DNA of 38,339 nt from NCBI GenBank assembly GCA_017960565.1, contig JAGCYY010000028.1:1-38339 (forward strand), read 5' to 3'. Both the position numbers and the translations under genes were made by a program. Positions 32,556-38,339 of the stretch are shown in pieces. The notes below the pieces were generated by a model. It did not search any database. It was not told the DNA's origin and saw only the letters and a list, made by a program, of their open reading frames with translations. The stretch's first letter is position 1. Every line of letters begins with the position of its first letter. The stretch is from a bacterium (GTDB lineage Bacteria; Bacillota_I; Bacilli_A; Izemoplasmatales; UBA1188).

Positions 32556-33047
32556 TCATTCTATATGAAACTTTCCTTTTAGTTCATTTATTCTATTTTT
32601 TAATACGCTTTTATATACCTTAAAATCATAATTAAAAAAATAATGGACCATAAGTATTGAAAAAGCTTCTGAATCAACTAAAAAATCATAATCAATGTCA
32701 AGAGATGAAAGATATTTATCATGTTCATATTTCCAAAGATTTATTTTCTCATAATCATAATATTTAAATAATTTTTTATATCTATATAATTCTATCTCCA
32801 TTGCTTGATAGATGATTCTTAGATTTTTAAACATTATTTTATAAAGATTCATCTTCTCCTCTTTTAACAGGTATTTAGGGTTTAGAGACAATGAAAATTG
32901 TGTTAAATTTAAAAATATTTCTCTTCTTGAATCTTGTATTTCAAAATCCACTATAATCGATCCTCTAATATCAAAAAAACGTTCTATTAAATCAACCGCA
33001 TCTCTTACAATATCTTTCTTTTCATTTATGAATATCTCATTAAGCAT
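32556..33047 (-). CDS. Orphan protein of unknown function, divergent from a TetR-type regulator
   Basis: The 163-residue protein is rich in charged residues, Tyr, Phe and Leu and appears mainly alpha-helical, with no signal peptide, membrane segment or Cys/His cluster. I recognise no family. GAGG lies about 10 bases before the ATG. It is divergent from the TetR-like gene across about 200 bases of A+T-rich DNA that carries repeated TGTCAATTA sites, so it is a likely target of that regulator. No strong terminator lies between it and the ior leader, so its transcript may run into the attenuator. Confidence 0.6.
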   Translation of the reverse strand: MLNEIFINEKKDIVRDAVDLIERFFDIRGSIIVDFEIQDSRREIFLNLTQFSLSLNPKYLLKEEKMNLYKIMFKNLRIIYQAMEIELYRYKKLFKYYDYEKINLWKYEHDKYLSSLDIDYDFLVDSEAFSILMVHYFFNYDFKVYKSVLKNRINELKGKFHIE

Positions 33048-33121
33048 ATATTTATACCTCTAAAATATAAATACATCTATCTGATATAGTTTGTTTAATA
33101 AATCAAAATATTGTATTTAGA

Positions 33122-33194
33122 TTTGTCAATTATATTTAATATTTTTATTTTAAAATGTGTCAATTAAAATATTTTCAAAAACATAATTGACAAA
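33122..33194. repeat. Three TGTCAATTA sites between divergent genes (operator-like)
   Basis: TGTCAATTA occurs at 33124-33132 and 33158-33166, and inverted at 33184-33192. The outer two extend to 16-base inverted copies (33122-33137 and 33179-33194) with one mismatch. The inverted copy covers the -35 of the TetR-like gene. This suits autoregulation, but TTGACA boxes alone could explain part of the likeness. Confidence 0.45.
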
Positions 33195-33215
33195 AGAGTT
33201 ATGCTTATTTATAAT
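33187..33215 (+). promoter_or_regulatory. Perfect consensus sigma-A promoter of the TetR-like gene
   Basis: TTGACA (33187-33192), a 17-base spacer and TATAAT (33210-33215) match the consensus at all twelve positions. Transcription would start near 33222, about 29 bases before the ATG. Such a strong promoter for a regulator gene suggests that it is normally repressed. Confidence 0.85.
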
Positions 33216-33250
33216 GTTAAATGATAAAATTCAATGAGGAGATATTTAAT

Positions 33251-33766
33251 ATGCCTAAATCAGTCTTTTATAAAATTTCCCGAGATAGAAAATTAAAGCT
33301 ATTAAAACCTGCAATAAAAGAATTTGTTAGTAAGTCTTATAATAAAATCACTGTTTCTTCTTTGACAGAAACAATGAGAATTCTAAGGACTGACTTTTAC
33401 TATTATTTCAATGATAAAGATGACATCTATTCAGTACTGATTGATGAATTTTATAAATATGTTGTATCAATAAAAAGTGATGCAAATTTCCAAGAAGCAC
33501 TTAAAATTTTCTTTGAAAAGATTCTAGAGATTGATAGTTCAAGAATGAGACAATATATCATCGATGTCACTGAAAATTATAATCCACAGTTCGCTATTGA
33601 ACTTACTAAGAGAATAAGAAATATCTTTAAATGCAATTGTGATGGCGATAAACCTCAAGTTAAAATTATGGTTAAAATCTATCGTTTTATGACTATTGTG
33701 AATCTGTATGAGAAAGGAAACCTTTCTGTACAGAGTGCAAGGGAACTTCTAGATACTAAAGAATAA
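33251..33766 (+). CDS. TetR/AcrR-type transcriptional regulator
   Basis: From ATG 33251 (MPKSVFYKISRDRKLKLL) the protein has 171 residues. GAGGAG lies nine bases upstream; the earlier ATG at 33221 falls at the transcription start and has no ribosome site. Residues about 15-60 form a TetR helix-turn-helix: KLLKPAIKEFVSKSYNKITV, then LTETMRILRTDFYYYFNDKDDIYSVLI, where FYYYFNDKDDIY is the typical recognition helix and first core helix. The C-terminal ligand domain is not assignable. Its targets probably include its own promoter and the divergent gene at 33047. A terminator overlaps its stop codon. Confidence 0.82.
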   Translation: MPKSVFYKISRDRKLKLLKPAIKEFVSKSYNKITVSSLTETMRILRTDFYYYFNDKDDIYSVLIDEFYKYVVSIKSDANFQEALKIFFEKILEIDSSRMRQYIIDVTENYNPQFAIELTKRIRNIFKCNCDGDKPQVKIMVKIYRFMTIVNLYEKGNLSVQSARELLDTKE

Positions 33767-33783
33767 GGATATCCTTATTCTTT
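33758..33783 (+). terminator. Terminator of the TetR-like gene
   Basis: A perfect 26-base palindrome (arms 33758-33770 and 33771-33783) centred on GGATATCC is followed by a T-run to 33786. It includes the stop codon. Confidence 0.85.
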
Positions 33784-33800
33784 TTTATTTCTTTTTGACT

Positions 33801-33833
33801 AAAACAGTGAACCTTTAGAGGGTTCACTGTTTT
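33801..33833. terminator. Hairpin terminator, mainly for the GH2 gene
   Basis: AAAACAGTGAACC (33801-33813) pairs perfectly with GGTTCACTGTTTT (33821-33833). It lies between the convergent TetR-like and GH2 genes. Only about four U follow on each strand. Confidence 0.65.
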
Positions 33834-33858
33834 CATATGTTTATAATACTAGAATTAA

Positions 33859-35805
33859 TTATTTTTGCCAATTCTTTGTCTTATCATCTACTTTATGTAG
33901 TTTATAAGCAGGATCAGCTTTTTGAACATGATTTATAACACATTCATCTTGAATATTGCCAGTCTTTGCGACGATATTGTTTACTTCTTCCATATTTAGT
34001 TTGAAATTGAATACTTTATCGCCTTTCTTGGTTTCGATTAGATTACCATTGTTGTATAGTGATACTTCTTCTTGATTTGAATATACTTTAATCATAAGCT
34101 TAGAACCGGTTCTATTCATAAATCTCTTACCTGTTATATGAATCATTGGTTCTTTTGTCCAATATGCTTTATAAAGATAGAATGAATCTTTCTTAGTCTT
34201 TCTATCATATGTAACTAAACCTTTATGGTTCATGCCAGGTTCACCACCTTGGTTTCTGGCATCAGCAGCGAAATCATACATGTTCCAAACATGAGTTGCC
34301 CATAAATATTTAGCTTTTTCATAGAATTTAAGCATATATTCGTGGTATTTGATTTGATATTCTTCAGTATTGTCACCACGTCTTGGATGTAAACTATGAA
34401 GATTTGGCATACCTTCTGCGCCGTATTCACTCATACCGATAACACGTTTTGGATAGAAGAGTTTGAAGAACCAGAACCAAAGATCATTTAGGAAGAATCC
34501 AGGAACATACCATCCAAGATATAAATTCCATGATACAACATCAGTTATATGAGCACTCTTGTTGAAAGGAGCACATACAGAATAACATGCGAGTGTTGTG
34601 AGTCTAGTTGGATCTAATTCATGACAGAGATCATTTAATTTTCTATGGTTTTCAAGCATATCTTTTACATCGTTATGGAACATAGTGATTTCGTTAGAAA
34701 CACCCCAGAAACAGATTGATGGATGGTTATATTCTTGAACGATGAGTTCAGTCATTTGACTAACAGTATTGTCGTTAGCGTTTACCATATGTCTTGAAAT
34801 ATATGGAATTTCAGCCCAAACAACGAAACCATTTTTATCGCATAAATCATAGAAATAATCATCATGTTGATAGTGAGCAAGTCTAACAGTGTTAGCGCCG
34901 ATTTCTTTGATCATCTCAATATCTTCATCATGTTCTTTTTTGGTGATGGCATTACCCATATTTTTTCTATCTTGGTGTCTACATACACCATGAAGAGGAT
35001 AACTTCTTCCGTTTAGATAGAATCCGGTTTTAGCATCTACACTGAATGATCTATATCCAAAATAGTCACATACTTCGTCAACTACTTCTCCCCCATCAAC
35101 AATTCTTGCGACAGCTTTATATAAATATGGATCATGGACAGAATCCCATAGATGTGGATTATCTATTTCTTTTGTTTCATCATTTTGAAGTTTAAATAGT
35201 TCTTTATCTTCATTATCATAGATTGTAATCTCGATATTTCCTTTTTCAGAACCTTTTGTATAGCACTTGCAATTGAGTTCACCCTTGCCAACTTCTTTTA
35301 CCTTAGGAGTGATTTTTAGGCCTTCAGAGCCAAAATATTCAAGGTCAAAGTGATATTCTGGTACATAGATGATATTAACATCTCTATAGATACCACCATA
35401 GAATGTAAAGTCAGCTTTTTGAGGATATACTTTATCTGTATATCTATTGTCAGCAGCAACGTCTAGAATGTTTTCTTCTTTGATAAAATCTGTGATATCA
35501 AATCTAAATGTTGAATATCCACCATCATGACTACCTACAAATTCTTTGTTTAAATAAACTTCACATGAGGAGTTAACGCCTCTAAATTCGATAAATACTC
35601 TACCATTTTCGTTAACATTTTCAATATCAAGTTTCTTTTGGTACCAACATTTGCCTCTATAGTAGTCATCACCACCATCAGATCCGTCGATCGCATTCCA
35701 TGTGTGTGGAATATTGACATTTTCATAATTGATATTAGGATTCTTAATATCAATGTCCTCTTTAATAAAAAGCCAGTCTTTGTTTAAATTTACTATTTTT
35801 CTCAT
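33859..35805 (-). CDS. Glycoside hydrolase family 2 (beta-galactosidase/beta-glucuronidase type)
   Basis: From ATG 35805 the protein has 648 residues (a TTG at 35820 would add five). It has the sugar-binding jelly-roll domain (about 1-165), an Ig-like domain (about 170-255), and a TIM barrel with the acid/base Glu372 (GVSNE) and the nucleophile Glu460 (GMSEYG). There is no signal peptide, so imported oligosaccharides are the likely substrates. GH2 specificity (beta-galactoside, beta-glucuronide or beta-mannoside) cannot be read directly. An AAGAGAG serves as a modest ribosome site. A palindromic promoter region lies at 35851-35878, and a terminator follows. It neighbours a secreted GH3 enzyme. 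Confidence 0.88.
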   Translation of the reverse strand: MRKIVNLNKDWLFIKEDIDIKNPNINYENVNIPHTWNAIDGSDGGDDYYRGKCWYQKKLDIENVNENGRVFIEFRGVNSSCEVYLNKEFVGSHDGGYSTFRFDITDFIKEENILDVAADNRYTDKVYPQKADFTFYGGIYRDVNIIYVPEYHFDLEYFGSEGLKITPKVKEVGKGELNCKCYTKGSEKGNIEITIYDNEDKELFKLQNDETKEIDNPHLWDSVHDPYLYKAVARIVDGGEVVDEVCDYFGYRSFSVDAKTGFYLNGRSYPLHGVCRHQDRKNMGNAITKKEHDEDIEMIKEIGANTVRLAHYQHDDYFYDLCDKNGFVVWAEIPYISRHMVNANDNTVSQMTELIVQEYNHPSICFWGVSNEITMFHNDVKDMLENHRKLNDLCHELDPTRLTTLACYSVCAPFNKSAHITDVVSWNLYLGWYVPGFFLNDLWFWFFKLFYPKRVIGMSEYGAEGMPNLHSLHPRRGDNTEEYQIKYHEYMLKFYEKAKYLWATHVWNMYDFAADARNQGGEPGMNHKGLVTYDRKTKKDSFYLYKAYWTKEPMIHITGKRFMNRTGSKLMIKVYSNQEEVSLYNNGNLIETKKGDKVFNFKLNMEEVNNIVAKTGNIQDECVINHVQKADPAYKLHKVDDKTKNWQK

Positions 35806-35850
35806 TTCTCTCTTATTCAATTGGATAGGTATAAGTCCAAAAAGTTTTTC

Positions 35851-35878
35851 CTGATATTATTATATAATAATTTATCAG
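35851..35878 (-). promoter_or_regulatory. Palindromic operator/promoter before the GH2 gene
   Basis: CTGAT (35851-35855) and ATCAG (35874-35878) flank a perfect 16-bp palindrome, ATTATTAT and ATAATAAT (35856-35871), with two extra T on one side. It contains TATAAT on the minus strand about 45 bases upstream of the GH2 start. This suits a carbohydrate-responsive operator over the -10. No -35 is clear. Confidence 0.45.
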
Positions 35879-35945
35879 TATATGCAAAATGGTAGCTTTA
35901 TTTTATGCATTTATTGCAATAATATTACAATTTTATAAGAATAAA

Positions 35946-35979
35946 AATAAAGAAAAGGTGTCAAGAAAACTTGACACCT
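35946..35979 (-). terminator. Terminator of the secreted GH3 gene
   Basis: AGGTGTCAAG (35956-35965) pairs perfectly with CTTGACACCT (35970-35979) around an AAAA loop. On the minus strand it runs into TTTTCTTTATTTTTATTC. Confidence 0.85.
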
Positions 35980-36029
35980 CTTATATTTTGAAATGAAAGA
36001 TATTAATCAATCATTTCTATTTTTAGTTA

Positions 36030-38339
36030 TTAAGCAACTACTAATTTGAATGTAATAGTAGCAGTTCTAGATGTACCAGCACCAGCTCTAATCCAGTTAC
36101 CACCATTACCAGGGTTACCTAGAGTGTAAGTTTGGAGTCTTACAGTAACATTATATTCTCCAGGAGTTGCTGAACCTGTTAACTTCACACCATCGATAAC
36201 TTGTGATACATAAGTTAATCCGCAAAGTCCAACTGGAGTTACCATAACATTTTCAACACTGATACCTTCAGGTAATCCTGTTACAGTATAAGATGGTTCA
36301 TGGATTTGAACTGCAGATGGATTGTACATTTCATTATCTGGATCTAAGTATGGAGCGATTTCTTTAGCATAATCGTAAGTTACGATATCAGCTGCAGTTT
36401 CATCTTCTTTACGTTGCATCCAACCTTGGTTGTTTACATTATATGCGCCGAATACGAAGAATGAAGTGTTCTTGCTACCATATCCATAGTAGTTAGAAGA
36501 GAATACCATACCAGAAGTATAATTGATTGTTAAGCTGTCGATTTCTTCACCATTTACAGTGAGTGGGCTCACAACTTTAATTGTAGCTTTAGCTGGAACA
36601 TTAGTTACCCAGAAGTCAGCTGTAACAGTTAAGTTAACTTCATATTCACCAATTGCTAAGTTATTTGGTAAGTTAACAACGCCAGTAGTTCCATTTACAG
36701 TTATACCATTAGCATATCTATAAGTTCTAGATCCGTCAGCATTTACAGTTAATTGTAAATTAGGATATTCATGTTGTGCATTAGTTGCATATACTGTGCT
36801 TGATAATGCATTTTCAGCATTGTTATTATAGTTTTCAGTGATTGTATGATCGAAGTATGTCCATACTATATCTTGAACGATAGCTGCATCATTTGTTGTT
36901 GGATTTTGACCTTGACGATAACGTTTTACAACCTTGATTTCAGGTTTAGCTTCTTGAGCAGGAACTGCAGGTCTTGATTCATCAACATCTGGAGTTTCAG
37001 GATCGTCTTCGATAGCAGGTTGAGCTTCTTGAGCTGCTTGAGCAGCTTGAACGATATATGTATAAGTGTAAGTAATTCTAGTTCCACTACCACTTGATGT
37101 AATATTTGGTTCAATAGCTGCATAATTAGCTTTTGCAAGTCTAGTTAAATCAGTTGGGAATGTTACACCAGTTACAGTGAAGTTAGAAGTTTCAGCACAT
37201 GATAGAGATACGTTTCCACCAATACCTTGATATACTTGTCCAGTGAGTTCGATACCTTTAGCCATGTTGTTCCTTACACACATAGAGTTAACTTCATTAT
37301 GGATATCTCTGATAGCTGCAAGTCTCATTGCATAGTAGTGAGATGGAGCAGGTTGTGCTTTAGTCATATCAGAAATATTGTTAACGTTTTGGTTTTGACC
37401 TTCAATTGGTGTATAAACCATACCTTTACCATCACGATCACCAGCTACCCATACACCATATGTGAATCCTGTAGGACCATATCCATTCCAAGAACCCATT
37501 AAGTATGTATCACCAGCACGGATTGATAAGTCTTGAGATACGTATGATTTAGCCCATTGGTCGTTAACTGTACCACCTCTATAACCCCATTGGTCATGCA
37601 TTAACCATTGGTGAGATGCATAGTTATTAGTATTAACGATGAAGCCAAGTCTGTTGAATGATGTCATAACACCAACTGTACCGTTCTTAACTACTGCTTC
37701 GAATGGTCTCATATAGATTTCTCTTAGAGTTTGTTCAGTAGCGAATACAGATACACCACCAACGTTTGCACGACGATATTCTTGGTCATTACAGAAATAG
37801 TGTTTCCAGTAGCACATAATACCTTTAGATGTTACACCTTTATCTACTGCTACAGCGATCTTAGCTGCTAAAACGCCATCTTCTGAATAATATTCGAAAC
37901 AACGTCCATTGAAGGCAGTTCTGTGAGTGTCGATACCTCCACCTCTCCAACCTCTAGTGTTGTTGAGCATAGCTTGAGTACCAAGCATTTCACCTTGTTG
38001 TTCTACAAGTTCAATGTTGAATGTTGAAGCTGTGATTGGGCAAGTTGACCAGTCAGCACCACCACCGAATGTTACAGGACCATCTGAACCAGTTAAACCA
38101 GTGTTTGTAACTGGACCTTTAGCGCCTGTATAGTATTGTGCTAATTGAGACCAAGTTAAAGCATTCATATATGCATCCCATTTAGCGTTAGTTGCAGCTT
38201 CTTCTTCAGTCATTGTTGGATATTTAACTACACCATTTTCAGTGTAAGGTTCAACATAATATGTACCAACGAGTTCATAGAATAAATCTGATAAAGTCTT
38301 TCCAGCTGGAAGAGGAGCACCTTGAGTCCAAGTTGATGG
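36030..38339 (-). CDS. Secreted GH3-type glycosidase with C-terminal Ig-like domains (5' end outside window)
   Basis: The frame is open to the window edge, giving at least 769 residues; the N-terminus is missing, so export is inferred from the architecture. The GH3 region shows GSDGPVTFGGG, KHYFCNDQEYRR (the Lys-His motif of GH3) and the nucleophile region MHDQWGYRGGTVNDQWA, where Asp replaces the usual VSDW context. After a low-complexity linker rich in Ala, Gln, Glu and Pro, the C-terminal half has Ig-like or cadherin-like beta repeats (NGTTGVVNLPNNLAIGEYEVNLTVTA; GLPEGISVENVMVTPVGLCG). There is no LPxTG motif or C-terminal membrane helix, so it is released or held by its repeats. A terminator follows. 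The family call is good; substrate is unknown. Confidence 0.75.
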   Translation of the reverse strand, partial: PSTWTQGAPLPAGKTLSDLFYELVGTYYVEPYTENGVVKYPTMTEEEAATNAKWDAYMNALTWSQLAQYYTGAKGPVTNTGLTGSDGPVTFGGGADWSTCPITASTFNIELVEQQGEMLGTQAMLNNTRGWRGGGIDTHRTAFNGRCFEYYSEDGVLAAKIAVAVDKGVTSKGIMCYWKHYFCNDQEYRRANVGGVSVFATEQTLREIYMRPFEAVVKNGTVGVMTSFNRLGFIVNTNNYASHQWLMHDQWGYRGGTVNDQWAKSYVSQDLSIRAGDTYLMGSWNGYGPTGFTYGVWVAGDRDGKGMVYTPIEGQNQNVNNISDMTKAQPAPSHYYAMRLAAIRDIHNEVNSMCVRNNMAKGIELTGQVYQGIGGNVSLSCAETSNFTVTGVTFPTDLTRLAKANYAAIEPNITSSGSGTRITYTYTYIVQAAQAAQEAQPAIEDDPETPDVDESRPAVPAQEAKPEIKVVKRYRQGQNPTTNDAAIVQDIVWTYFDHTITENYNNNAENALSSTVYATNAQHEYPNLQLTVNADGSRTYRYANGITVNGTTGVVNLPNNLAIGEYEVNLTVTADFWVTNVPAKATIKVVSPLTVNGEEIDSLTINYTSGMVFSSNYYGYGSKNTSFFVFGAYNVNNQGWMQRKEDETAADIVTYDYAKEIAPYLDPDNEMYNPSAVQIHEPSYTVTGLPEGISVENVMVTPVGLCGLTYVSQVIDGVKLTGSATPGEYNVTVRLQTYTLGNPGNGGNWIRAGAGTSRTATITFKLVVA

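Noticed and set aside
33122..33194. The repeated TGTCAATTA units as a CRISPR or transposon end.
   Set aside because: The units are short, unevenly spaced and partly inverted, with no cas or transposase gene; operator sites fit better.

Overview
The window is A+T-rich bacterial DNA that uses the standard bacterial code: TGA ends several genes, including the NUDIX, YigZ-like and DUF523 genes. Shine-Dalgarno sites of the GGAGG type, a TTGACA-N17-TATAAT promoter, rpsP-khpA, WalJ, YhaM and PrsA/SurA-like lipoproteins point to a low-G+C Firmicutes (Bacilli/Erysipelotrichia-like) lineage. A ferredoxin-dependent 2-oxoacid oxidoreductase and GH2, GH3, GH13 and GH43 glycosidases suggest an anaerobic, probably gut-associated, polysaccharide user. 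This taxonomic reading is inference; no rRNA is present.

Layout. 1-5040: start of an exported protein, a DUF3267 membrane protease, a GH43 glycosidase, and a likely MscS - PlsC-like - NUDIX operon. 5041-10000: a four-helix membrane protein with a COG0523 metallochaperone, endonuclease IV, YbaK, and WalJ with a LicA-like kinase. 10043-16071: two very large PrsA/SurA-like extracytoplasmic proteins. 16100-20218: a tight cca-pulA-yhaM operon. 20371-23361: YigZ and an ApbE-like lipoprotein, convergent with DUF523 and a Gx-transporter/NusG-II fusion that resembles joined EetB and EetA. 23411-23947: rpsP-khpA.

24027-32444 is one long minus-strand operon: iorA-iorB-paaK-ACT-acyl-CoA ligase-amidohydrolase-aminotransferase-membrane protein. 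Its 5' leader holds what looks like a transcription attenuator. A 20-codon leader peptide with nine Phe/Tyr codons (MTKSNNFNFYYFYYFYPTNL, 32444-32382) is followed by five RNA segments, each able to pair with the next, ending in an intrinsic terminator just before iorA. Working through the pairings, stalling on Phe/Tyr codons should turn the operon ON. That fits an anabolic role: aryl acid -> aryl-CoA (PaaK) -> arylpyruvate (IorAB running reductively) -> Phe/Tyr (aminotransferase). This is the most interesting item in the window.

32556-38339: an orphan gene divergent from a TetR-like regulator with repeated operator-like sites and a perfect consensus promoter, then a GH2 beta-galactosidase-like enzyme behind a palindromic promoter, and the C-terminal part of a secreted GH3 glycosidase that runs off the window.
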